Of a stretch of DNA of 64,000 bases, positions 33,524 through 41,917 are shown piece by piece. The stretch spans positions 17,799-81,798 of the forward strand of contig CAYZUX010000005.1 in NCBI GenBank assembly GCA_964481775.1, written 5' to 3'. Source of the DNA: OLB16 sp964481775 (GTDB taxonomy: Bacteria > Hinthialibacterota > Hinthialibacteria > OLB16). The notes under the pieces are model-generated. The model searched no databases and was not told where the DNA came from. It worked only from the letters and a program-made list of their open reading frames with translations. How positions within the stretch are numbered: position 1 is the stretch's first letter; each line of letters begins with the position of its first letter. The translations under genes were made by a program, and so were the position numbers.

Positions 33524-34192
33524 ATGCCGAAACTGATCTATACCGAAACACGACCCCTGACTGGCTGGCGCAAGACCCACGATGTTCTCAGGTTCTACTG
33601 GTGGTGGTGGGTCAACCGGATGTATATGCGTCTCTGGTTCCGTCTCTCCATCGACGGGGAGGAAAACATCCCGGCCTCTGGAGCAGCGATTCTGGCCAGC
33701 AACCACTTAAGTTACCTGGATGCCAACATCATCTCGGCGGCCTCGCCCCGCAAGGTCTCCTTTATGATCGCACGCGAATGGTACGAACATTGGACCATCC
33801 GTTGGATGGCCGAATTCCTGGGGTGTATTCCGGTAAATCGAAGCGGACAGGACCTGGCAGCTGTCAAAACCGCACTGAAGCATCTTTCGAAAGGTTACCT
33901 GTTGGGTTGTTTCCCGGAAGGTGGAATCAGCCAAAGTGGTGAGATGCAGGATGGAAAGCTTGGAGTGGCTTTGCTTGCGGTGAAGTCGGGCTGCCCGGTA
34001 GTCCCTGTACGGCTTTCGGGATACGGTTACCAGTCATTGACAGGAACCTTCCTGATTCCCAAGCGGATTCGGATTAGTATCGGGAAGCCGCTTGTGTTCG
34101 CGGGAATCGACTCAAAAAATCGTGAGAACCTGGAACGGGTCACCGATGAACTGACTCAGGCGATACGGGAACTCGAAGGGAGTTCGAAATAA
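33524..34192 (+). CDS. plsC: 1-acyl-sn-glycerol-3-phosphate acyltransferase (PlsC-like)
   Basis: A 222-residue acyltransferase that would convert lysophosphatidate to phosphatidate at the inner membrane face. The catalytic motif ASNHLSYLDANI (NHxxxxD) is near residue 60, and the glycerolphosphate-binding motif CFPEGGIS is near residue 130; VPVRLSGYG follows as block IV. N-terminal aromatic/hydrophobic sequence may anchor it in the membrane. Its stop is 8 bp before the AsmA-like gene, so the two are probably co-transcribed and both serve the envelope. Other lysophospholipid or lipid A-like acceptors cannot be ruled out. Confidence 0.87.
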   Translation: MPKLIYTETRPLTGWRKTHDVLRFYWWWWVNRMYMRLWFRLSIDGEENIPASGAAILASNHLSYLDANIISAASPRKVSFMIAREWYEHWTIRWMAEFLGCIPVNRSGQDLAAVKTALKHLSKGYLLGCFPEGGISQSGEMQDGKLGVALLAVKSGCPVVPVRLSGYGYQSLTGTFLIPKRIRISIGKPLVFAGIDSKNRENLERVTDELTQAIRELEGSSK

Positions 34193-34200
34193 GGGGATTC

Positions 34201-35082
34201 ATGGCACGCGGACTGGTTGTCGGTTTCCTTGCGGGCGTGGTGCTCACCCTGATTCTCGCGGGTTCTACCGCGTATTATGTCTACACCCAGATTCAACGGC
34301 GCCTTTCCTCCGAGGGAACTCAGCAGGCGGTGGAAACGCAACTGGTTTCATTACTGGGTGAAGGCGCCAGGGTGGAGAGTGCCCAGGTCACATTCCCCAA
34401 CCTGATCACGCTCAACAATCTCAGTATCTCCAATGCAACCGGGACCATATTGTCCGTTGAGAAGATTGAAGCCGCTGCAGAGGGGGGAGTCACGGGTCTC
34501 CAGCAGGGTCGTTTCATCGAAGTGGTTCTCACCCGTCCGGTGATCGCACTCGAAAAAAGGCATGGACGCTGGAACCTGAGAGATCTGATCGATCCGCTTC
34601 TCGCCCGAACCACCGCCGGTGCAAATGCCTCATCCTCAACCTCAACCAGAGCGAGCCTCCCTCTCAGAATGGTTCAGATCAAGGAACCAAAACTGACTGT
34701 CGCCATGGAGAATCAACCTTTTCAGGAATATGAGGCTGAAACGCTCGTTTGTAGCCGTGAGGACCACCACTCCGCCTGGAGCTTATTCTGTCAGGGAGCC
34801 CATGTCCGTCTGAACTCAACCTCCGAGTCATTTCCCTTTGGTGATCTGGTCAACTCGATGCAGGACCTGGTTGTCTCCCGGTCAGGAAATTCAACAGCTC
34901 CCCCAGTGGATGCTGGCTCCTGGTTGGCGGGTGTCACCATGGAGAACACCAGCCTGGAACTGAACTATCCCCAACAGAACATCATCATTGAGGGCATTTC
35001 TTTCCAGGCCGATCGACTTTTTGAGACCCTCAAACTCCAGACAGGCTCTCTGGAAAAAAAAAACGATCGATCGGGAGCCTGA
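34201..35082 (+). CDS. AsmA-like envelope protein, N-terminal part (frame broken at an A10 tract)
   Basis: A 293-codon frame with an N-terminal membrane anchor (VVGFLAGVVLTLILAGSTAYYVY) followed by AsmA/YhdP-like beta-rich sequence (VESAQVTFPNLITLNNLSISNATGTI, then the RPVIALEKRHGRWNLRDLI repeat typical of the family). It ends at a TGA 17 bp after ten consecutive A residues (35054-35063). Moving to the next frame at the A tract continues smoothly as KKKRSIGSLTWEPLNPRTG into the 940-codon frame that follows. The two frames are one gene interrupted by a one-base shift. AsmA/TamB-like proteins carry phospholipids across the periplasm. Confidence 0.82.
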   Translation: MARGLVVGFLAGVVLTLILAGSTAYYVYTQIQRRLSSEGTQQAVETQLVSLLGEGARVESAQVTFPNLITLNNLSISNATGTILSVEKIEAAAEGGVTGLQQGRFIEVVLTRPVIALEKRHGRWNLRDLIDPLLARTTAGANASSSTSTRASLPLRMVQIKEPKLTVAMENQPFQEYEAETLVCSREDHHSAWSLFCQGAHVRLNSTSESFPFGDLVNSMQDLVVSRSGNSTAPPVDAGSWLAGVTMENTSLELNYPQQNIIIEGISFQADRLFETLKLQTGSLEKKNDRSGA

Positions 35083-35093
35083 CCTGGGAACCC

Positions 35094-37916
35094 TTGAATC
35101 CGCGTACAGGACAGTCGGAAATCCCCCCATTCACAATCCAGGCTGATTTCGATCTGACCTGGCTGCGAAAACCTGAAAAGTGGGGATTCATAGGCCGTCT
35201 TGACCTGCATCAGATCCTCAATCCAGAGACCTTCTCCCAGGGCCCCTGGATGGATCGGTTTCATGACCTGGCTTTGGCGGTTCCTCTGCTGACCGAGGTC
35301 TCCGCCATCGAGGTGGCTGGAGGACTCCGCCCAACCCAAAAAGAATTATCGAGCTGGCGTCTGGCAATCACCGATGCCTATGGGAGCAGATACAACTGCG
35401 ATCTGGCGATCAATAGCTCCCACTGGCCCTGGTCGGTCACCGCTTCCGTTGGATCCTTTGTTGTGGCCTATGAAGACCTGGCCTCGTTGTTTGAAGCCAG
35501 GGGTCTTCCGCCTGCCAGGGGAGATATCGATATCCGGAGCATACGCGGCTCCGGTAGGCCAGGAGACTGGAGCAGCTGGATTCTTGACATTGATGCTAAA
35601 GCCTCACTCGATGGGCTGACTCTCCCGCAGACCGGGCACCGCCTGAGTGGCCTGCAGGCTGATCTGAAAACCCGGGGAAGCGGGAAGAACTGGACCGGAA
35701 AACTCTCGCTGACAGCCCAGAAAGTCGAGGGAGCACCCCTGAAGGGATCCTTAACTGGCCTCTCTCTCAATGGCCTTGATTTCGCGATCTCTGCGAATGG
35801 AATCGATCTCAAGGGGCCATATTCGGTAAGGGAAATCCTCGGTGGTTCCTGGACTGGAACCGTGGACTACTCCAACAAGGGTGATTACCACCTGACAGGG
35901 AAGAGCGGACAGGTGAATCTTTCGCCGTTTCAATCCTCTCTGTCTGGAAGCTGTGAAGCGGTCTTTGATCTCAAAGGGAATCTTGTGGATAGTTCGGATC
36001 CCAAGTTGAACTTAGACCTTTCCAGCCGGAATTTCCGTTGGGACAAGTATGACCTATCGGCCAGGCCCCTCAATGTTCAGCTGGCAGGAACCATCGAAGG
36101 AGGAAGGCGGCCACGCTGGTCCTCATCGGAGGTCAGGTGGGGAACGGTCCTCCATCTGGGTATGAAGAATTGCGTACTCAATGAAGATCTCCTGAGGATA
36201 GAAACCGCTTCTTTGTCTGGTGACCTTGGGGTGCTTCAGGAGCTGATACCAGGGATCAAGATCAGTTCCTCGGTTCAAAAGTGGATCAATCCAGGAAACT
36301 GGACCATTGATGGGGGAATTGTTATCACACTCAGGCCGGTTTTCTCCTTGAGTATCGAAAAAGGAACTATGGATACAGGGCGTGGAATCAAAGGTCCCAT
36401 CGAGTTCACTTACAATGCCGACACTTCACTCTGGAGGTTCCGTTCTCCGACACTGTATTTCGATCTTGCCAAACTCCTTCAGGAATACCAGGTCAAACCT
36501 GTTCAGGCTGAGGGAACGGTGACGGTGAACCTGTCCCTCGAAGGGAAGATACCCGCACGCGATCAGACGGGGAATTGGCTCCAGTCAGGAACCATACAAG
36601 GAAAGCTGGAATCATCCACGGGCCGGATCAGGAGCCCCTTCTTGCAACCTGCAGCTCAAACCCCCTGGTTCTCCTGGAAAGATCTGGGAGGCCCCTTCGA
36701 AGTGCGGATCAGTTCCACATCAAGGCGGCTCACTGGCAGCCTATCCGCCAGACAGTGGATTTTCTTCACAATTCCATCGCAGTATAACAGCAATTACCAA
36801 AAAACCCTTGAAACCTCAGCCACCTTGAGCTTGACTGTCACCGAAACGCCCGGAGAGCCATACCAACTCCAAGAGCTGAAGATCTCCCTTGGTGATTCCA
36901 ATCCTATCCGGATCCTTGCATATGGGACGATTACAAAGAATCCGGTGGGATGGACTCCAGACCTCAAGGTGAAGGGGGAAGCGGATGGAGCTGGGGTGAC
37001 TCCAGTCTTTCGGGGAATCCAGCTGGGCGGGACAGGAGTTTTTATCGGGGGGATCAAGGGAAACAAGAGTGGGAACTGGATCCTGGATGGAAACCTGACA
37101 TGCAGTGGTCTTCGATTCGAACAGGTTGCCTCGCCCGTGATTTTGCGGAGTGTTCGAGGACAATTTTACCTCCGTGATGTCTATCTGGACGAGATTCTTT
37201 CACGCGACCGGTGGGTGAAACGAAAACACGTCTTCCCCTCCAGCCCAGACCAGACCGACAGCCTGGACAAGGCTTTTCGACAATCGGCCAGCACTCGTGC
37301 CAACCTGCAGATCGAGGCCGCCCGGGTTGGTTCCACTCTGTATGAGAACCTGACTGTCCGCACGATCCTGATTGGTGAAACCCTTTACCTCAACACCATT
37401 GAGGGATTTTTCCCGGAAGGGGATTATCCCTTCCGGGCAACCGGTTTTGTTTTCCTGATTCCAGGACGAGGGGCTGGCTGGCGTTTACGGGGAGAGACCG
37501 AAAGAGTACCGCTCTCACTCGGGGTTCCTGGTCTGTTCGATAAAATGAGATTTGAGGAGGATCTGGTGGATGTGACCTTTTACCTTACACGGACACCACC
37601 AGGGGAAAAAGTCCAGACACGTTATCTCTCTTTGGGATTCCCCATCGGGAGATTAAAAGGTATTCCGGCGGTGGGAGGCCTGCTCTTCGGATGGACACCA
37701 GACTCACTTAACAGCACCGATCTGGTTGTCCAGAAAGTCGGAGAGGGGGATTGGCAACTCCTCAATCCGTTCCAATTACCGGAGGCAACCGCGATTCCGA
37801 AATTCATCCTCATGGATCTTCCCAAGGGTGTGTTTGACCGATTCCAAAGGGGTGGCAAGGGCCTCCTCCAGGGGGTCGGAGAGGGATTGGAGGATTTTAT
37901 GGGGATGGGCGAATAA
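35094..37916 (+). CDS. AsmA-like envelope protein, C-terminal part
   Basis: A 940-codon frame that continues the AsmA-like protein; the listed start is only an in-frame TTG, and the reading frame extends back to the A10 tract at 35054-35063. It consists of long beta-helical repeats (KASLDGLTLPQTGHRLSGLQADL, VNLSLEGKIPARD, LNTIEGFFPEGDYPFRATGF) and ends with VGGLLFGWTPDSLNSTDL, as in YhdP/DUF3971-type proteins, which form a groove for lipid transport between membranes. Joined with the first part the protein is about 1240 residues. There is no independent ribosome site, arguing against separate translation. Confidence 0.8.
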   Translation: MNPRTGQSEIPPFTIQADFDLTWLRKPEKWGFIGRLDLHQILNPETFSQGPWMDRFHDLALAVPLLTEVSAIEVAGGLRPTQKELSSWRLAITDAYGSRYNCDLAINSSHWPWSVTASVGSFVVAYEDLASLFEARGLPPARGDIDIRSIRGSGRPGDWSSWILDIDAKASLDGLTLPQTGHRLSGLQADLKTRGSGKNWTGKLSLTAQKVEGAPLKGSLTGLSLNGLDFAISANGIDLKGPYSVREILGGSWTGTVDYSNKGDYHLTGKSGQVNLSPFQSSLSGSCEAVFDLKGNLVDSSDPKLNLDLSSRNFRWDKYDLSARPLNVQLAGTIEGGRRPRWSSSEVRWGTVLHLGMKNCVLNEDLLRIETASLSGDLGVLQELIPGIKISSSVQKWINPGNWTIDGGIVITLRPVFSLSIEKGTMDTGRGIKGPIEFTYNADTSLWRFRSPTLYFDLAKLLQEYQVKPVQAEGTVTVNLSLEGKIPARDQTGNWLQSGTIQGKLESSTGRIRSPFLQPAAQTPWFSWKDLGGPFEVRISSTSRRLTGSLSARQWIFFTIPSQYNSNYQKTLETSATLSLTVTETPGEPYQLQELKISLGDSNPIRILAYGTITKNPVGWTPDLKVKGEADGAGVTPVFRGIQLGGTGVFIGGIKGNKSGNWILDGNLTCSGLRFEQVASPVILRSVRGQFYLRDVYLDEILSRDRWVKRKHVFPSSPDQTDSLDKAFRQSASTRANLQIEAARVGSTLYENLTVRTILIGETLYLNTIEGFFPEGDYPFRATGFVFLIPGRGAGWRLRGETERVPLSLGVPGLFDKMRFEEDLVDVTFYLTRTPPGEKVQTRYLSLGFPIGRLKGIPAVGGLLFGWTPDSLNSTDLVVQKVGEGDWQLLNPFQLPEATAIPKFILMDLPKGVFDRFQRGGKGLLQGVGEGLEDFMGMGE

Positions 37917-37928
37917 GAAATCTGTTCC

Positions 37929-39023
37929 CTAGGGGAGAAACGCCTTGGGATTGGCCAGCTTTTCGGGGAGGTAGGTCTCCAGCACGAAGTTGTAGCCATG
38001 CTTTGCGAATGCCTGCTGTTCCACACGAACCCCCATCTCGATCATCTTTTTCAGGGCCTTCTGCCAGGGTTTGTGACGAATGACAAAGGGATCATTTTTG
38101 AGAGCATCTTTGGCCCGTTTGATATCCACATCCTTAAGCGGATGAGTGTCCAGGTTGTAGCGGATGATGTCATCCGGAGTCACACCCAGGAAGCGTGCCC
38201 TGGGAACACAGAAAAACTCATTGATATGTGCGGCATTCCCCGAACCCACTTTCAGGGTCCGGTAGATGTTCATGTAACCGTAAGGATCACCATCGGTGAA
38301 GGCATAGACATCCAGCTTCATCTCGTCTGAAAGCTTACGGATGAACCGCCGACAGGCACGGGTTGGCACCCCGCCCATCGATATGATGATGCAATTGGCC
38401 GTCTCGGCGAAGTTGTGCTTGACCAGCCGCTGGAAGGCACCGGCGGTTTCAACCACCAGAATGAACTTGGCATTGGTTTTGAAACGCAGGTGCTCCACTG
38501 TGGTGGGAATACTGTAGGCCCCGGTGCCGAACTTCATACAGTCGATCTGGATGTCTTTGCCTGTAGAGGGGTTCTGATCGATGATGACGAGTTTGCCCAT
38601 CACCTCCCCGCCCTTCTCTTCAGGCATAAAGCGCAGTTGTTCCCTGTTGATGCCGAAGAAAGCCTCGACATCATCCATGACTGTATCGGACTCGCTCTGC
38701 TCATCGAACTTGGCTGCTCCCCATCCCTTGGCCACATAATAGACTTCTCGTTTGCTGGCGATGTCATCTGTTTCGATCAGTTTCTTGCTCTCACTGACCA
38801 TGCGCAGGGTTTGAGCAAAGGTTTTGACCGTGTTGAAGGAGAGCGTTCTGGACTTGACCCGGTCTCCAATCTGGAAGAATCCTTTTTTCTCGTCGTATTC
38901 CACGTTCTGGAGCGCACGGATGGGAAAATCCATCCTGGGGGCATCCATCTCTTGTGCCGACTTTTGAACACGCCTGGCAAGTTCCTCGATCCGTTTGACC
39001 AACGGTGGGTGTTTGGTGGCCAT
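37929..39023 (-). CDS. top6A: DNA topoisomerase VI subunit A (Spo11/Top6A family)
   Basis: This 364-residue protein is the DNA-cleaving subunit of a type IIB topoisomerase. The winged-helix catalytic motif SKREVYY carries Tyr95/Tyr96, one of which would form the 5'-phosphotyrosine link. The Toprim domain shows Glu192 (VVETAGAF) and the metal-binding D-x-D in YAFTDGDPYGYMNIY (Asp244, Asp246), followed by LGVTPDDI and a C-terminal FVLETYLPEKL that match archaeal Top6A. Length is in the archaeal range. The start at 39023 (GGGAGAG upstream) is preferred over an ORF extension of 43 codons. No ATPase B subunit is encoded in the window. The family is mainly archaeal and eukaryotic, with scattered bacterial members. 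Confidence 0.93.
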   Translation of the reverse strand: MATKHPPLVKRIEELARRVQKSAQEMDAPRMDFPIRALQNVEYDEKKGFFQIGDRVKSRTLSFNTVKTFAQTLRMVSESKKLIETDDIASKREVYYVAKGWGAAKFDEQSESDTVMDDVEAFFGINREQLRFMPEEKGGEVMGKLVIIDQNPSTGKDIQIDCMKFGTGAYSIPTTVEHLRFKTNAKFILVVETAGAFQRLVKHNFAETANCIIISMGGVPTRACRRFIRKLSDEMKLDVYAFTDGDPYGYMNIYRTLKVGSGNAAHINEFFCVPRARFLGVTPDDIIRYNLDTHPLKDVDIKRAKDALKNDPFVIRHKPWQKALKKMIEMGVRVEQQAFAKHGYNFVLETYLPEKLANPKAFLP

Positions 39024-39225
39024 TTTTCTCTCTCCCGGCAATCCCCTCTGGACATACTCTATGCAACCCGCAAGAACGATTATTGCCATGACAGGGGTTG
39101 AAGGGCAAGTGCGTAGCGGGAATCCAACATTCCATGAAGGATGGGATGCCACAGAAAGATCACCGCCGATCCCAGTATGCTGTTACCATGGCCTTGGTCT
39201 TGATCCGAGTTCATAATGAGAGACT

Positions 39226-40344
39226 ATGTTCACACGATTCTTTACAGAACTGTGGGAGATTTCCCTCGAAGCAGCCCCCTATCTCTGTCTCGGTTTTACA
39301 CTGGGCGCCCTTTTACACCGTTATGTCAAAACCGAGTGGATGATGAAGCTTCTGGGCAAGGGAAGAATCCGTTCGACAGTCACAGCCGCCGCCATTGGTG
39401 TTCCTTTACCGCTCTGTTCGTGTTCAGTGGTGCCGACCGCCCTGGCGATTCAGAAGAAAGGGGCTTCCCGCGGAGCAACCCTGGCATTCCTCATCTCCAC
39501 CCCTGAAACGGGAGTGGATTCGATCCTGTTGACTTATGGGCTGATGGGACCGGTCCTGGCCGTGGCACGTCCTTTGGCAGCCATGTTCTCGGCGATCACC
39601 GCAGGGCTGCTCCTGGAAAGCCTCCCTGAAAAAAACTCCCCGGCCGGCGAGGAATCCTCCGAGCCCAAACCCAGTTGCTGTGCCTCAAATCAGGTTCATG
39701 TGAACCTACCGCCCCCCAGAAAGCCTTTAGGGAGACGTCTGTGGGAACAGATAAAGGGAATTTACAGTTCCTTGCTACTTTTGTTTGACGAAGTGGCGGT
39801 GTGGCTCCTGATCGGTTTGGTACTTTCAGCCTTGATCAGCGCCTCGCTGCCAGAGGATCTTCTGGGATCCGGATTGGGAAGTGGCTGGACAGGAAGGTTT
39901 CTGGCTCTGGTAATCGGCCTGCCGATGTATGTCTGCGCCACCGCCTCCACCCCTCTTGCTGCCGCGTTGATGGAAAAAGGTCTCTCGGCTGGAGCGGCGT
40001 TGGTGTTCCTCCTTGTGGGTCCGGCGACCAACATCGGAACCATCGGAATTGTCGGCAAGGTCCTTGGGAAACGGGCAATTTTCGCTTACCTGACAGCGAT
40101 CACAAGTATCGCCCTGCTCTTTGGGACTCTGGTGGATGAAATCGGCCTGTCCTGGTACACCCTTGGCTCGGTCCATGCGCACCACGACCATTCCGGTTCA
40201 CCCGGGCGAGTCATGGCGGCTGTCATCTTATGGAGCCTTGTGCTGTGGCGTGTGGGCGCAAGACTCCGGCCCAGGAAAGAAGGAGCATCTTCCCTCCATA
40301 TTTCCACAAGTCCAGAGATTTCAACCTGCTCCAGTGAAAAATAG
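39226..40344 (+). CDS. SO_0444-type permease (DUF318), putative Cu/Zn efflux
   Basis: A 372-residue polytopic membrane protein with two related halves. The N half has PLPLCSCSVVPTALAIQKKGASRGATLAFLISTPETG; the C half has MYVCATASTPLAAALMEKGLSAGAALVFLLVGPATN, the duplicated signature of the UPF0718/SO_0444 family. A central loop contains CCASNQVH and the C-terminal region HAHHDHSG, both plausible metal-binding sites. Family members are annotated as copper/zinc efflux or arsenic-related permeases. It is followed after 250 bp by cysteine-rich exported proteins that could also bind metal, but a functional link is inference. Confidence 0.85.
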   Translation: MFTRFFTELWEISLEAAPYLCLGFTLGALLHRYVKTEWMMKLLGKGRIRSTVTAAAIGVPLPLCSCSVVPTALAIQKKGASRGATLAFLISTPETGVDSILLTYGLMGPVLAVARPLAAMFSAITAGLLLESLPEKNSPAGEESSEPKPSCCASNQVHVNLPPPRKPLGRRLWEQIKGIYSSLLLLFDEVAVWLLIGLVLSALISASLPEDLLGSGLGSGWTGRFLALVIGLPMYVCATASTPLAAALMEKGLSAGAALVFLLVGPATNIGTIGIVGKVLGKRAIFAYLTAITSIALLFGTLVDEIGLSWYTLGSVHAHHDHSGSPGRVMAAVILWSLVLWRVGARLRPRKEGASSLHISTSPEISTCSSEK

Positions 40345-40391
40345 GGATTTTTCAAAAGGAAAGACTCCTCACCTGAAACCTGTGAAAAGGA

Positions 40392-40420
40392 TTGACAGGA
40401 CCTGAGGGACCTGATAGAAA
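40392..40420 (+). promoter_or_regulatory. Sigma-70-like promoter candidate for the cysteine-rich gene pair
   Basis: TTGACA (40392-40397), a 17-base spacer and TAGAAA (40415-40420; four of six consensus bases). It would start transcription about 170 bases before the cysteine-rich gene, leaving a long leader. Confidence 0.4.
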
Positions 40421-40597
40421 TATGAGCGTTGGTCGATGGGAAGTGGCCCGTCTCTCGGAAGGCCAGAGGACGCCGAGCCGGAAGGCCGGGGAAGGTGGGT
40501 TGTATTTTTTCCGGAAGCCGACTACGCTCCCTTCCGATAGACGTTATCGGAGGGCCGTCCCGCGGTTGCGGGGTTGACAATCTAATAGGAGGAATTG
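40421..40597 (+). other. Structured 5' leader of the cysteine-rich gene
   Basis: The GC-rich leader contains several potential stems: CCGATA/TATCGG near 40537-40553, CCCGC/GCGGG at about 40559-40572 next to the AGGAGG ribosome site, and repeated CCGGAAG-CCGG segments upstream. It does not match a riboswitch class that I recognise. A folded or regulatory leader is possible. Confidence 0.35.
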
Positions 40598-41086
40598 ATG
40601 AGCATGAAACGGGTAGTAATGGGTCTTGTTGTGGTTCTTGCTTTGGGTCTGGCTGTTGTGCCCAGCCATGCGTTCCTGTTTGGGAACTGCTGCTGCACAT
40701 GTAACACGAGCTGCTGCGCGGTTGCGCCGTACGAGGTGAAGGTTTCCTACACCCCGATTCAGCCGCAGCCGGGTGAGTGCACCTACTGCACATGCTTGCC
40801 GTATGGTTGCCCGGATGGTGCTCCGTGCGTGACTGGTTGCCCGCCCTGTGCGGCTCCAGCCCCTTGCGCGGCTCCGGCTCCCTGCGCCGCTCCATGCGGT
40901 ATTAACCTGTGCGGTCTCCTGACCGCCCCGTGCTGCGTCGTTGGTCCGGTTGTTTCCGGCGCTTGCGGCCTGGTCGGTGGTGTTCTGGATTGCGCGTGCG
41001 GCATCGTCGGCGGTGTGCTCGGCTGCTTCGGTTGCTGCGCTCCGTGCGCCCCTTGTGGTGCTGGCGCTCCAGCGATGGCTCAGTAG
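40598..41086 (+). CDS. Cysteine-rich exported protein, copy 1
   Basis: A 162-residue protein with a signal peptide (MKRVVMGLVVVLALGLAVVPSHAF) and about 27 cysteines in the mature part, in CCC, CC, CxC and APC patterns with alanine, proline and glycine between them. A central block EVKVSYTPIQPQPGECTYC is shared with the paralogue next door, as is the C-terminal VGGVLDCACGIVGGVLGC block. AGGAGG precedes the ATG; a second ATG two codons on is the one conserved in the paralogue. It is not a known metallothionein or hydrophobin by motif. Possible roles are metal binding, a disulphide-crosslinked coat or a surface layer. It is followed by a strong terminator, so expression should be high and independent. 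Confidence 0.75.
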   Translation: MSMKRVVMGLVVVLALGLAVVPSHAFLFGNCCCTCNTSCCAVAPYEVKVSYTPIQPQPGECTYCTCLPYGCPDGAPCVTGCPPCAAPAPCAAPAPCAAPCGINLCGLLTAPCCVVGPVVSGACGLVGGVLDCACGIVGGVLGCFGCCAPCAPCGAGAPAMAQ

Positions 41087-41119
41087 TCCAAATCACACTT
41101 AGTAGTGATCTGAAATTGA

Positions 41120-41147
41120 GGGAGGATCGAAAGATCCTCCCTTTTTT
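41120..41147 (+). terminator. Rho-independent terminator after cysteine-rich copy 1
   Basis: GGGAGGATC - GAAA - GATCCTCCC (41120-41141), a perfect 9-bp stem with a stable tetraloop, followed directly by six T residues. Canonical intrinsic terminator. Confidence 0.92.
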
Positions 41148-41165
41148 ATTTTTTGCTCGAAGTTC

Positions 41166-41212
41166 GAGTATCATTCAGATGGGTACACTTCGGCGAATGA
41201 ATTCGCCACTCC
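41166..41212. repeat. Dispersed double-hairpin repeat, diverged copy
   Basis: GAGTATCATTC...GGCGAATGAATTCGCCACTCC. The right half is the same palindrome as in the copies at 32708 and 54343; the left half is degraded. It lies in the leader region of cysteine-rich copy 2. Confidence 0.65.
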
Positions 41213-41324
41213 GGTCCGAATGTTTCACGATAACTCCTCTAATGTCCGGCTGGCACTTGCCGATAACAGCTTAGCGAAAGGCCCCAGCGTGGGTACCATA
41301 TTTCAGGAGGAGGATCAGAAGAGC

Positions 41325-41807
41325 ATGAAACGGGTAGTAATGGGTCTTGTTGTGGTTCTTGCTTTGGGCCTGGCTGTGGCCCCCAGTCATGCGTTCCTAT
41401 TCGGGAACTGCTGTTGTAATACCTGCTGTTGCGCAGTTGCACCTTATGAGGTGAAGGTTTCCTACACCCCAATCCAGCCCCAACCAGGCGAGTGCACCTA
41501 TTGCACCTGCCTGCCTTATGGGTGTCCGGATGGTGCTCCTTGCATTACCCCTTGCGGCCCAGGTGCCTGTGGTGCTCCGTGTGCCGCTCCCTGTGGTGCC
41601 GCGCCTTGCGGCCCGATGATGGGTGGCTGTTCACCATGCGCTTGCATCGCTCCAGTTGTCTCCGGTGCTCTCGGAATGGTGGGCGGTGTGCTGGACTGTG
41701 CCTGTGGTATTGTTGGCGGAATTCTCGGATGTCTTGGCTGCTGCAGCCCCTGCTCAGCCCCATGTGGCGGCATGCCCTGTGGCGGTATGATGCCGGCCGC
41801 TCAGTAA
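41325..41807 (+). CDS. Cysteine-rich exported protein, copy 2
   Basis: A 160-residue tandem paralogue of the preceding gene, again with about 27 cysteines. The signal peptide (MKRVVMGLVVVLALGLAVAPSHAF) differs at one residue. The first ~50 nucleotides from GAGC-ATG onward are identical between the copies, although third positions later in the gene differ often, which suggests gene conversion or strong selection on the 5' end. AGGAGGAGG lies 11 bases before the ATG. The middle Ala/Pro/Cys repeat region is reorganised relative to copy 1 and gains Gly-Met stretches (GPMMGG, GGMMPA). It has its own terminator. Confidence 0.75.
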   Translation: MKRVVMGLVVVLALGLAVAPSHAFLFGNCCCNTCCCAVAPYEVKVSYTPIQPQPGECTYCTCLPYGCPDGAPCITPCGPGACGAPCAAPCGAAPCGPMMGGCSPCACIAPVVSGALGMVGGVLDCACGIVGGILGCLGCCSPCSAPCGGMPCGGMMPAAQ

Positions 41808-41838
41808 GAATCTATCACAGCCTTTCAGGAATCGCATT

Positions 41839-41878
41839 GAAGGGAGGGTCGATTCATCGCCCTCCCTTCTTTGTTTTT
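41839..41878 (+). terminator. Rho-independent terminator after cysteine-rich copy 2
   Basis: GAAGGGAGGG (41839-41848) pairs with CCCTCCCTTC (41860-41869), followed by TTTGTTTTTT. Intrinsic terminator. Confidence 0.9.
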
Positions 41879-41917
41879 TGCCCATATCTGCCCTTCCTCC
41901 CTCCCTGAATCCGTTGC

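Noticed and set aside
40421..40597. Known riboswitch (c-di-GMP, cobalamin or glycine type)
   Set aside because: No conserved core of these classes could be matched by eye; left as an unassigned structured leader.
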